Shown here: piece after piece, positions 25,369 through 37,474 of the stretch
How positions within the stretch are numbered: the first letter of the stretch is position 1
How the letters are laid out: every line of letters begins with the position of its first letter
Made by a program: the position numbers and the translations under genes
The notes under the pieces: generated by a model
Databases searched by the model: none
What the model was told of the DNA's origin: nothing
What the model saw: the letters and a program-made list of their open reading frames with translations, nothing else
Assembly: GCA_030272155.1 (NCBI GenBank)
Contig: CP126192.1
Span: 5,862,501 to 5,926,500, forward strand
DNA: 64,000 nt
Direction: 5' to 3'
From: Tetradesmus obliquus
Taxonomy: Eukaryota > Chlorophyta > Chlorophyceae > Sphaeropleales > Scenedesmaceae

Positions 25369-28300
25369 GCAAGCAAGCATGTGAGAGTCCTGCCATGACC
25401 AGGTTTGAGCAGTGTTCATGAACATATTGGCAGCGCTTGCTGCATGCCAACACCATCTGCACGCACTGCATACCAGGACCAACCCCACAGCAAACACAAG
25501 TGTATCTCAAGGGGTGCGGCCACGGGCTGCAAGCAACAATCCGGCTATTACTGTGAGTGCTTGTTTGCAGCTTGACACAGTCGCCCACCTTGCGAGCTTC
25601 CCAAGCAGCGTGCCAGCCAGCAGCAGCCCATGCACGCCATAGCGTGCCAGCAGCTGCTGCCAGCCGCAGCTCAGGTCCAGCTTGCGCGTCCAGCTGGCTA
25701 CGACCTGGTAGGGCCCAAGCAGAGCATCAAGTGCGCTGTTCCATGCTGCGCCAGCGGCAGGCCACATGCCAAAGTGTGCGTAGACATCGCCCAGCTGAGC
25801 GGCAGCAGCACGGCAGCAGGACGAGGACACGGGCACTTAGTTGCGCATGGTTGCAGCGAAGGTTGATTGCCACATTCTCTTGATTACTTTGCTGGTCTGC
25901 TGCGCTTGCTGGCACCTAGACAACGTGGCGACAGCAACTTTTAGACAGCAGGCTGCCTTGCTTGATGCTTGTGTGATCCTTCTAGCTCCTCTCACCTCGC
26001 TCTGTGCCAGGATCATGTGCCCCTTCTCCCCTCGCTTCTTCAGCAGCTCTACCACCTTCGCATACTCCGCAGGCAGCAGCATCTCATCTGCTGCACTGCC
26101 ACGCATGGTAGCCCCCACGCTCCTGCTGCTCTTGCTGCCCAGCATGCTGCTATTGCTGGCTCCTGCAGTGCCTGTTGCAGAGATAGCTGTCACTGCAGAC
26201 GGCTCAGGGCACAGAGCTGTGCTGGGCACCTGGTAGCTGCGGCTGGTGCTGCTGCCCGGCTTAGCTGCCAGCCCAGCAGCACCAGTGCGGCGGCTGCTGC
26301 TTTTCGTAGCAGCAGCAGAATGCATGGACAGCAGGGGGAGATCTGACAGGCGCTCTGCAGCCAGATATCTCACCTGTTGAAAAGTGAAGCAACAGGTACA
26401 GCAGATAGCATGAGCTGGAACAGCAAGGAATCAACACTCTCATGCAGGCTTGTTTACTCTGAAGAACTAAACATGGCAGGTAGCGATCCGTTTCTCTTGA
26501 CATTGGCATGCAGGTGGACAGCAAAGCTATCGCATCATCATCCATATAGATTGTAAGCATCACATGACACTTGCCTTGTCCAGAGCGTCAAATGCAGCAT
26601 TCTTGTCCCGCATGCATGCCTGGTAAGCGGGGCCCAGCACAGCAGCCTCAGCAGCAAAGCCAGCCTTTGAGGCAACAGCCAGCAGCATCGGCAGCAGCAC
26701 TGCATCTGCAGAGCCTTGGCACATCTCCAGCCAGCGCTGCCCTGCAAGTGGGGTTGTCAGACGCAGCAAATCTTTAGAGTGCTTTCAACATGGACAATGT
26801 GTGATGTACAAAGGAATTGCTCATCCCGGCTGCAGCTGTTGAACTGCCTGTTCAAGATATATTGCTTGGCACAGCAGCATCTGGTGAACACACGCATGTG
26901 CAGCGCACATCACAAGCAAGCAACTATGTCACGGCTGCCTGCCAGAGGTGCCAGCTGTGCAGCACCACTCACCAATGGACATGAAGCTGTGCCAGCGCTC
27001 CATGCGCTGCTGCACCTTCAGCACCAGCTGCACCAGCTTTGTGAGTCCAGCCACATCCACAGGCCCACCAGCATGCCAGCTGCTGCTAACGGCATCAGAG
27101 CCAAGGCTGAAATCAGTTGCAGCTGCTGAGCTGCCAATGCTGCGTGCAGTGACCTGTGCAGCAGAGGCACATGGAGCTGGGAGCCTCAGCAGACTGACTG
27201 CGGCTGAAGCTGCGCCTGGAGCTGTTGCAGTTGCTGTGCAAGTGGCAGCACCTCGTGTTAAGATGGCTGCGCCCCCTGTGTTGCTGCAGCCTGTTGTTGC
27301 TGCTGTTGGTGCAGGGATGACTCCAGGCTGGAAGGCGGCCCCAGCTTGCAGCTGCACCAGTGCAACCAGGAGTGCCTCGGCAACAGCCCTACAGGACACA
27401 ACACTGCATCTGCTTAGCAGGTACAGTTATGCATGTGTTGCATGTGACCTTTTACTGAAGCTGAAGCATGCCGATCGGCCACCAGCAGGCCCTGGAAATA
27501 GATAAGCTCAAGACACCGCGCGTCCCATTGTTGCGAAGTGGTATGAGTCCTGCAACAAACCACATGCATCTTGCTGACTGCCCACCTGAGTGTAGAGGCT
27601 GCATTTGGGCCTCGCTTCTCCGGCAACAGCAGCTGCCTGATCACGGCCTCTGGCACCACCGGCAGTCCAGGCTTGCCGCCTTTGGCAGCACCTCCAGCTG
27701 CTGCCCCCTTCTTGTCACCACCACCGGCTGCCGCCTTGCCTGCTGCTGCTGCCTTGCCACCAGTCTTGCCTTTGGCTGCTGCAGCGTCTGCTGCACTGCC
27801 ATCTGCTGCAGGCTTTGGTGCTGCTTCAGCAGCAAGAGCAGGGACGCAGGGGCCAGGCAGCAGGCCCTGAGACCAGGCAACAGCTGGCAGGGGCATGGTG
27901 AAGGCTGGCAGCTGGTTGATGAGGGAGCGGCAGACATTCCAGAGCTGCCGGCTGCTGCTGAACAGCTCTTGCCAGGCTGCGGGTCCAGCACGTGCTGAAA
28001 GAGTTGCTGCATGCGCAAACTGCTGTAACGCCTGCGGGCAGCATGGCAACGGGAACGAGTAGCACCTACCTTTGAAAACGAGCAACAAGGCAGGGCCATG
28101 TGAACCACCTGCCTGACTCTTGCAGGTGTCCTTAGCCATCATGAAGCGCCATGCAATGCGTAGTGATCGCCACCATGGAGCCACCTCAGCAGAAAGATAG
28201 CATTAGCACGCGGTACAGCACATAACAGGGACAGCAAAGGGGCCGCATAAGCACACAGCAGCAACGGCTGTGGCGGACAACTGAAGTAGCGGGCATGCCT

Positions 28301-31300
28301 CCTCCCCACCTGCAAACCCAGCTGCAGCATGATGGCATTATTGCTCAGCAGCGTATCAGCCGCAGCCTTGTCTCTGCCCTCCTTCCCCCTAGGCGTTGGC
28401 GCCCTTGAACCCCTTGGGGTGGTCGTCTTGGGTGGCGAACTATGCCTGCTGCTGCTGCCACCAGCGGCACTGCCCCTGCCCGCAGACCCAGGCCTGCTGC
28501 TTTCAACAAGGTCTGCAGCTTCACCTGCTCCTCCTGTGACTTGCCCTTCCGCTGTGCCAGTGTCAGATATGCCTGCTGCTGTGCTGTCTGTGCCGTTGCT
28601 GCTGCTGCAGTCTGCCGAGCTGCAGCTGACATCAGCAGCACCAACAGGCCTGGTGGCAGCGATGCTGCTGCATGCCTCTGCAGCCAGCCCACCCAGCAAT
28701 GTATGCAAGTGTGCTAGCCAGCGGCCCCAAGCAGCCAGCTGCTGCCTGGTCCTCTGCATGATGCGGCGCCTGTTCAGCAGCACTGGCAGGCGCTGCTGCA
28801 GCAGCAGCACTGCAGCCAGGCGCCGGCTCTCCTGCAGGCAGCAGCACAACTATGTCAGCGGTTGGCAGGCCATAGATAGGCGCAGGTTTGAGATGGTGTT
28901 ATCCGCAGTGCTTGTCCTTCACGCAGGCTCAAAACACACATCTTCAACATCTTGAGACAGGCACTCACCGTGCTCAGCAGGTCTGCTTTCTGCTGTTCCC
29001 AGCTTGCCATCGCAGCTGCCCTCTCTTCTGCAAATGCATTAGCTGCTAGCTGTGGTGCAGCAGGCTCTGCTGCTGTGCCCTGATCCCCCAGAGCAAAGCC
29101 CTGCGCTTGCAGAGCAGCAGCTGCTGCATCCACACCCCACTTTAGCCTGAGCTTCCAGTCCACAAACTGCGGCCTGCGAGCTGCCAGCCTGACATGCTGC
29201 TTCACCGCAGCAACCAGCTCTGCCGCTGCCGCTGCTGCTGCTTGTACTGCAGGACTATGTACTGCCTTGCAGTCTGCCGCTGCCTCAACAGTGGATCCGA
29301 TGCCAATCCCAATGCTGCAGCCGACCTCGTTAGCTCCACACGCTGGGGGCATGGCCAGCACCAGCACATGGCCATACTGTTTTGCTGCTGCTTGCATGAC
29401 CAACACGCACAGCTGCAGCCAGCGTGGATGGCTGTGTGCTGCCTCGGGAGCCAGCAGCGGCCAGCAGGTTGCCAGTGCATCTGGCGTGCTGAGCCTGCTG
29501 AGCACCTGTGCTGCCAGGTCAGTGGGGTCCAGCACCCTGCACGCGCACAGCATGCACATTCATTGTGAGCTGCGGAGTTCATGCGCAAGAACCACAGCAG
29601 AACACAAGCATTGTAGGGGCACTGATGATGACCGGATTTGCAGTAGGCCTGTGTCTTGGAGGGCAGGGACGTATGTGTTGACGTACCAGGACTGAAATTT
29701 CAAACAAACACAGCAGCTGCTGGGAGCTGCGAGGTCAGCCCTCACCTGGCAGCAACGCTGGGTGAAGCCCAGGCAGCACTGTCAGGGTGCAGCAGCACCA
29801 GATCCTCAGCAGCAGTAACCTCCACCAGCTGCTCTGCTGCAGCAGCAGCATCCTCAGCCGGCAACTCAGGCCCTGCAGATGCAGCAGCAGCAGCCGCAGC
29901 GGCTGCGGCTGCTGCAGCCTCGGCCTCTGCCTTGGCTTGCTTGCTGGCTCCTTTTGCGGGCTTGGATGCTGGTGCGGCTGTGCCTGTTGCACTCGGCCTT
30001 GTGGCACGCCTTGCTGGCTCTGCTGCTGCTGCTGATGATGGGGCGCCTGTCTGCCTGCTCAGCGCTTTGAGCAAGGCATGATCAAGGCGTGCAAACATGG
30101 CTGCTGGCTGCAGCTGCTTGCCGCTCACTCCTCCCACTGCACCAGCAGCAGCTCCAGAAGCTAGCATGGGGCTGATCGGTGCCGACAGCCGCAGCAGCCA
30201 GTAACTGACAGCAGCGCTGGCACGTGCTGCCATCATCCTCTGCTGTCCATGCCCATCCAGGGATGCTGGTGCTGCGTCTTTCACTGCTGCAAGAGCAAAG
30301 TGCAGCGTGGACAGTGCCTGGTGCAGCAGCGGGCTAATGTCATGCTGCTGCAGCAGCGGTGCCAGCAGGTTGTATGCTCTGAGAGCACCTTCCTCTACCA
30401 GCATCTCATCACCAATCACCGCTGCCACCTGGAGATGGGCAGCAGCATCGCAGCAGCACAGGGGATTCAGCAAGTTGACCTTGCCATTATATATATATAT
30501 ATATATACAGGATTGTGCATGTAGTACCTACGTGTCTGCAAGTGTCGCCAGGCATCTTGTCCAGCTGCCCATTAGCAACCAGAGTGCTACATCAATTGAG
30601 TTATGTACATGCTTAGCATCTGTTAAGCCACTCCATGCACGTACCTGCATTGCCGCCATTAGCTTTTTGCTGCACTCCAGCACTGCCACCTGCTGAGGCA
30701 CCTGACTGCCACTCAGTTGCAGCAGCAAAGCCCTGCTGGCGGCTGTCTCTGCCAAACCGCCAGCACCGGCTCCTTCGCCAGGCGTGCCTCCCGTCACTGC
30801 CTGCTGCTGCTGCAGCTCGCCCATATGCTGCGCAAAGACATACACTGCCTGAACCAGCAGCCGCAGCAGGCTGGGCGACGCTGCCTGCACCTGCTGCAGC
30901 TGCAGCTGGTGCCTGTCCACGCGGTGTGCCTGCCACAGCGGCCTGCCAGGTGAGGTAGCAATGAAGCGCGGCAGCAGCACAGCTGCAGCACGCTTTGCTA
31001 TGTCCCAGTGCTGCAGCTGTGACGCTGTCAACAGCACGTGCGCCCAGCAGGCATACAGTGGCAATGGCAGTGCCATCACTACACTGGGTGTGCTGGCACC
31101 CAGCTCCCCAAGCAACTCCCCTTGGTCATCATACACTGCAGCAATAAAACATCAATCATGAGATATTTCGTCCTGAGATGAATCGCAGCTGTTTGCTGTT
31201 GTCCACAAGCAAGAGGAGAGGGCAGCTGCGAACCCTTTCCTTGTCCTTGTCAATACACATATGTACCTGCCCGTGTGCACCTGCTCATGCCAGCTCACCT

Positions 31301-34300
31301 GCAATGGCAAAGTTGTATGTCTCGTTGCTTTGCAGCCCTTCAATTGTCACCCTGCTGCCAAGTGGCAGCTTGATGCCCGTCCCTGAGCAGAGCAGCAGCA
31401 GCGGCAGCAGCACCAGGCACAGGGCTTCACAGATACAGCATAGTACACAGCTTCCTGCAAGCACTGTCAGTTGCGCAGCAAGCGGTTGGCACTCCCACAC
31501 ATGCAGGCAGCATGCACGGTGCCAAGTGCCCCTCATCAAGCCCACCTGGATACTCCATTGCCGTTGAGTTGATACTCAGTGCAACCCCAGCGCCTGTCTG
31601 CTTGCAGTACACGGCAAAGCTCGCCGGCTGTTTGTAGCCCCTCACACTCAGCGGCCAGTGTGTCAGGGTGACGCTGTTTGGGGTGCGGCACAGGATCTTG
31701 GGCTGCAAGGGCTTGCAGAGCTGGCTGCTGGGGTTTGTGCTGCTGGCAGATGGCTGCTGGGAGGCAAATAGTCCTGCCTCGCTTTGCTGTGCTGCTTGCA
31801 GGAGGTCACACGCTTCCTGCAGGAAATGGAAGGGCGCTCGTGACTGCAGGTGCTGCATTGTCTGCTTCTGGTTGAAAAGGCGCCAAGCATGCATGCATGC
31901 AGCTCGAGAGATGCAGGTCTGCCATGATGCTGTGGTGGCTCACTTGAGATGCTGCCCAGCTCACCTGTAACGAGGATGCCTGGCGTTCGCTGCTGGGATG
32001 GTAAGCAGCTATCTGTGTCAGTAGCAGGGCTCGCTGGTAAGGGTTCTTGCTGCAGTGCTGCAGCAGTACCCTCTCACATGCCTGCAGGGCAGCACAGCCA
32101 CACATGCAGCACTGTTGCTGAGTCTTGGCATCCTGCACACGGTCGGCCGTGCAAGCACCTTATAACAACACACTGCCTTGCTTCTGCAGAGGGTCATACA
32201 ATATACCAAGGGCAGCTGGCAGCATGCTGACATCATACCTCATTGCTGTTAGGCAGTTTCCCTGCTGCTGCAACAGCTGCTTCATCCAGCCTCTTCTCTT
32301 TCTGTGTGCGGGCTCCAAAGATGTCTGCCTGCTTGTCTCGCTTCAGCGTGCTGGTCAGCAGCTGGTCACGCTTGCTGAGCACTTTTGCTGTTGCATCCCG
32401 CACTCCAGCTGCTAGCTGCAGCCGCTGAAGCAGCAGCAGCGCATCAGCATGCAGGCACGCCAGCTCTTGCTCTGTTGCTGGCATGCCTGCCAGCAGTGCT
32501 GCGGTTGCATCGTCTGCTTGTGTGCGGGATCCAGTGATCCAGCGCAAGTGCTCGTCTGACGCGCTATGCAGCTGCCACAGTGCATCACACCTAGCTGCTG
32601 TGATGGCCTCCAGGCCCTGCACAGTCCAGGAGAGCAGGGGAAGATTGGCATGCATTTATTGCCTGGTGATCATGCCTGACCACAGTGCCGGACGCAGAAC
32701 GGATATGCACAGGAATCACACTGGACACATACAAGCAGAACATAATGTCTACATGTGTAGTGATGGCACGCAACATTGCACACCCTTACCTGCTGCACGA
32801 CTGCGATGGCAGCGTCGAGCTCCTGCTGCTGTTGCAGCATCAGCGCTAGCCTGACTGCCACACAGCCCCGCAGGAGCCCATCATCACAGTCTGATTGCTG
32901 CAAGGCCTCATGCAGGCCCTCCAGCACTGTCTGCACCAGCTCTGCCTGCCCATCACACGCGCTAAAGCAGCCCTGCAGCAGCTGCGCTGCAGCTGCCTGC
33001 AGCTTGATGGCGGCTGCAGCAAGCAGGCCTGGCAGGCATCGCGCGAGTGCTGCACTGTGCAGCTTGAGGCATGAGGCCAGGCTGTGTATGGTAGCATCAC
33101 CTGAAGGCGCAATTGCACAGCAAGGGACAGCATTCCGGGCACCAACCAATGCGAAACGAGGCAGCATGAGCGCCGTGGTATGCTGAGTGTGATATAGGCA
33201 GCCATCGTCTCAACTACAAACAAGGTGTAACGGTGGCATACTACAGCCTTTGGGCAAAAGGAGCAGGCATAATGCAGTCTGCAGCAGGAGCACTCACCTG
33301 TATCATGCTGCAGCTGCTCAGCTGCCGCAAGCACAGCTGCTGTGGCTGCCAGGCACTGCATGCCAGCAGCGGCTTCAGTGTCTTTGAACTCCAACGCCAC
33401 ACGAGCATCAGCAGCCGCCAGCAGCTTCTGCAGCAGATCCTCCTGGCTGTAGCGGTATGCTATGCACAGGAAGCTCTGGGTATATTGAAACACGGCAGTA
33501 GCAGACATGAGGCAGGGAGAACGCGTCAGTGGCGAGCGCGGTATCAACCAAATTGCTGATAGATGCTGAAAGTTGCTGACGCTGTTGCTAGGCGATGGCC
33601 AACAGCTTGGCACTTCCTGCCCTGGCTGCGCCATTGCTTACCACATGGAGTGGAGCAGCCAATGCAGACGATGACGGCTCAGTCACAGTTGCGTCGTCTG
33701 CAGCAGCAGTAGCAGCACAGCACTTCAAGTTGGTATCTGTGCTTGCTTGCATGTTTGGCCTTGCTCTGAATAGCACTAGTTTACCCATGCCCCGGTCTGT
33801 CTTACACACCATGTGTCTCACCTGGCTGCGATGCTGCACCTGGCATGCTGCCAGCTGCTTCCAAAGCAGGTGCTGCAAGCTCTGCTGCAGCCTCCAGCAC
33901 AGGCTGCAGACTCTGTGGCAATACTGTCTGCTGCAGGGGCTGCCTGCTGCTGCCAGCCCCTGCCAGCAGCAGTCCAAGCAACACATGCAGCTTTGCATCA
34001 TCTGAACCCACTGCCTTCAGCATGTCTGGCAAGCTGCTGCTGCTCAGTTGTCCTGCTGCTGCTGGTACTGCTGATCCGTCAAACAGTGTTTTCAGCACCA
34101 ACAACTGCGACTGTGCTGCGTGCAGGGCTGCTGTGACAGCCGCTGGTGGAGGCACAGGGTCCAACTTGAAGCGTGCTTGCACTCTACTGATCTCTGCAAG
34201 GCCATCCTGCAGGAACTTCATTGCATGTGTGCTGTAAGCTGCAGGATCCATGCTGCTGGCAGCGCCTGCAGCGGTGCTGCCGCTTGCAGGACTGCTGCTG

Positions 34301-35262
34301 GTCTTGCTGCTGACTGCGGCTTTGCTGGTTGGGCTCGTCACACCACCAGCAGCAGTGGCATCAGCAGGAGCTGCACCCTCAGCAGCAGAGGCTGCATGCA
34401 GAGCACAGAAGCAGTGTGCTGCTGCCGCGTACATCTGCAGCCGCCATGGAAGGTATTGAGTGCTGCTGAGGCTCAGGTGGGCCTCCAGTGCCTTGGCTGC
34501 AGCAGCAATGCAGACGTAAGCAGTAAGGATACTTGCAGTGTAAGGCGATGAAAATCATGTGTTGCCTGTAAGCAGTGCTTCTGTAACATAAAGTTATGTT
34601 TCTCTACATTTAAGATGATCAAGGTGATACTGGCAAGCTTAGATGCTGCCTGCAAATGCAAACAGCCCACCTGCGAACACATAATACGGCACTGCCTCTG
34701 CATAGAAGCCTGCAGTCACCAGTGGCTGTGCGGCCTTGTGCAGGTATATGGTCGCGTTATAGACCAGCCAATACAGTTGCTGCTGCTGCACTGCCTGCAT
34801 GCAGCCATCCCTGATTCCTGCAAGCGCTGCCACAAGCGCTTGCAGTGTACTGGCATGCGTTATGCGGGCGTCCCGCTGAAGTGATGCTGCTGCTCTGCTG
34901 CTGTGTAGGCCAAATAAGGCCTGGACATGTGTTGCAAGCCTTGCTGTTGCGTCCAGCTTGCTGACTGCCTGCATCTGTGGCAAGTTGAGCTGTACGAGCC
35001 TGGCAAAGCAGCAGCTTGATGCCAGTTCCTGCTCCCCTTTTGCCATGAGCTCTGCGCCTGCTGACAACAGACGTGGTGCAAAAGCATAGGCAGGAAGCTT
35101 TCTGGAGACATAGTAGTCGCACAGCTCCTGCAGCTTGCGAGCAGCCTGCTGATGCACCAGCACAGCGCCATGCTGATCAGCTGCTGGTGGCGCAGCCAGA
35201 CCATGCAGGGCCCTGGCCAAGTCCTCATCAAACTCAGCTGCTGCCGCCGCCACTTCTGACAT
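20023..35262 (-). CDS. CFAP54: Cilia- and flagella-associated protein 54 (central pair C1d)
   Basis: Twenty-six exons keep frame and give 3411 aa: 34671-35262, 33822-34496, 33298-33459, 32790-33100, 32239-32616, 31965-32132, 31546-31816, 31299-31382, 30645-31135, 29746-30428, 28969-29536, 28310-28831, 27586-28031, 26973-27388, 26575-26741, 25996-26373, 25589-25794, 25138-25311, 23900-24971, 23528-23728, 23340-23391, 23085-23205, 22679-22844, 21272-22379, 20724-21058, 20023-20511. CFAP54/FAP54 belongs to the C1d projection of the axonemal central pair. Recognised parts are LYWLVYNATIYLHKAAQPL near the N-terminus, an FN3-like unit (exons 7-9, RVTIEGLQSNETYNFAIA then VYDDQGELLGE), RQLWNVCRSLINQLPAF, APDLLSSIESLTHILIQQ and PGADLFDDPYR. 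Algal insertions are Ala/Gly/Lys-rich. The intron after exon 15 is GC-AG. The start MSEV at 35262 could extend to 35307. Confidence 0.85.
25335..25367. repeat. (CAG)11 microsatellite next to a splice acceptor
   Basis: On the coding (minus) strand this is (CTG)11, about 20 bp upstream of the acceptor of CFAP54 exon 18 (exon starts at 25311). Confidence 0.85.
30487..30507. repeat. (AT)n dinucleotide repeat
   Basis: A run of about ten AT units lies in CFAP54 intron 9. It is the only clear AT microsatellite in a window otherwise dominated by CAG/CTG. Confidence 0.8.
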
Positions 35263-35692
35263 GTCTACTCTTCTATCAGGATGCCAGCCAGTCCTGCTGC
35301 TGGACACGCATCCTCATCAATCAGCAGCTGAAGGCAGCACCAACTGAAGGTACCCCTGCCTCATAGTTGCCAGCGATACTGCTATTGGAACTCAGGCATA
35401 CGTGATCACGTTGATTAAACAGCGGATCCAGGGTAAACCTGCACATTTGACAGTTTAATCCGCTCTCATCTACCTCTAGGGTTGTCGGACCGGGCTTAGT
35501 CCAGTCCGATGACTGCACAAACCACGTCGAAATTGTTTTGTGTCAACTCTAGGATACAATTGTGTCTGCCACGTATCAACAGCACTCGCAGCAGCAGCTC
35601 AAGGCAGTCGAAAGTTTGACTTCATCGCTTGACTGCCCTTGCCAGCGGATAAATCCTCTGAACAGGCTCATAAATATCATCTCCAGGCAGAA
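35263..35692. promoter_or_regulatory. Divergent intergenic region between CFAP54 and the 337-aa gene
   Basis: These 430 bp separate opposed start codons. If CFAP54 is expressed during zoospore or gamete formation, its promoter should lie here. No known motif could be assigned by eye. Confidence 0.45.
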
Positions 35693-37474
35693 ATGGAAGT
35701 CTTATCAGTGGCTGAACGCAAGCGTAGGAGCAGCACAGATGTTGCAGTAAAGTCTATGCACGACCACCTGGCTGGCGTGTTGACGGAGATGGAGCAGCTG
35801 GGCATCGTCACACAGCTTGCGGGCAAGGTATGAGACTGGTTGTGCAGGGCTGGACTCGCACAGGCTTCGTAGACCAATGGCAGCAGCGCATGCGCACCCA
35901 GCGGGCAGAAGGTGTCAGGAGCAGCACACTTTCCGATACCTGTGGCAGGACACATGCATGTATGCTGCATGCCTTACGTGCCCTGGTGACCCATTTATCG
36001 CAGATTGTCGGAGGAGTGGCCCTGACCCAGTCCTACTACCAGCATGTGATGCTGACAGAGGGACGTGCTGATGAGGCGGAAGCCTGCCAGCTGCTGATCA
36101 CAAAGCTGCGACCTGACGGCACCGTGGCAATGCTGCCAGCACAACAGGCGCGTGCATGATGGACTGTTGTGTTCATCACTGTCACCACCAGCCAGCACAA
36201 CCTGTGTGGCTGCCCGCCTGCTTGCCGCCAACTAACTAAGGTTGGGAAAGGGGCAGAGCTATGCATGTCTGCAAGCACACAGACGCCAATACTGAATGGG
36301 ACAGCAGCAGCACTTGTTGTGTAACCGTTGACGATGTCAAGACCTGTACCATAAACCGGCTCGTCGTCTTGCAGGCACAGCTGGAGGGAAGCCACCCTGA
36401 GCTGCCACGCGAGGCACCCGTGCTGTCCAAGATCATGTCACCAGCAGCAGCAACAGAGCTGCACTGGCCACGTCTGCCAGCAGTGGCCATCTTTGGCTGC
36501 TTTGTTGCAGATGCAGATGGTGAGGCACACTGGTATACGGCAGCAGCAGTGCACCAGTCGAGCTGAAGTGCAGAACAGCAGTGCACCAGCAGGCAAAAGG
36601 GCAGCCAACTGCTGCATGCTGTGCACTTTCTCACTTGCTGCGCCACCGCTGCTATGCTGCTGGCTGCAGAGCTGGAGGAGGCTGCTGCAGCAGGCATCCC
36701 CATCTCCCCCAGCATGAGCGGCCCATACCCTGAGGAGCTGATGACACAGATGGAGGTGTTCTTCAAGCAGCACAAGTACCCCGACAACAAGTGCTTCATT
36801 CTGTGAGTGGCTTGCTACCGGCATGTGCTCAATGGCTCCAGATAAGACTCGTGCGCTTGGGGAAACAGTTGCATGTGGGTCCAGTTGCCGTCTGCTTGGC
36901 AAGAGCCACAGATATGGCTGCATCACAGCTGCTCTCACGTCTGCCAACAAGATATTGCCTGGGTGTCACTCCATTGCTGCTTGCTGTCCTGCAAATGTGT
37001 TTGCTTCTGCTGCACAGGCGTGACTGGGGCTTCCTGATCTTTGGCTCGGACCTGGGAGATGCCATTGCCTGCTTCAACGAGCAGCTCAAGGAGGCGCTGA
37101 TTGTCAGCACAGAGGCAGCAGACAAGGTTGCAGGCAGCGAGGAGCAGGGCGGCGAGGCAGCAGCAGCAGAGGCCGGCGCCAGGGCAATCCACGGCTTCCT
37201 GTCAAACGCCGTGAAGCGCCTGCAAGAGAAGGTTGGCCTGGGGCGCACGCACAGCCTGCCAGATGAGGCTGCCTGCCATGCAGCAGCAGATGCAGCTGCA
37301 GGAAAGGGCCCGCTGGAGAAGCTTGCAGCACATCCAGCAATGTCTGAGCCCAGCAGCCCCATGATCGGCAGAGACCTGCCTGACAGCATCCGCTGCCTGA
37401 GCTCGGCGCCGCACCGCAACAGCAGCGAGGCGTACAGGGTGCCCTCCTTCCAGACAGGCTTCAAGCCATGGTGA
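35693..37474 (+). CDS. Unrecognised 337-aa protein
   Basis: I do not recognise this gene. Five exons keep frame: 35693-35827, 36004-36147, 36375-36519, 36670-36802, 37018-37474. The N-terminal 45 residues are charged and probably helical (MEVLSVAERKRRSSTDVAVK). The centre has PVLSKIMSPAAATELHWPRLPAVAIFG and then MEVFFKQHKYPDNKCFILRDW. The most ordered-looking block is FLIFGSDLGDAIACFNEQLKEALI. The last 100 residues are Ala/Ser-rich and probably disordered. No signal peptide or membrane helix is seen. The exon 2 donor must be GC (CAG|gcgcgt) to keep frame, so that junction is less certain. The start could lie further upstream. It shares a divergent promoter region with CFAP54, but that alone does not imply a ciliary role. 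Confidence 0.6.
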
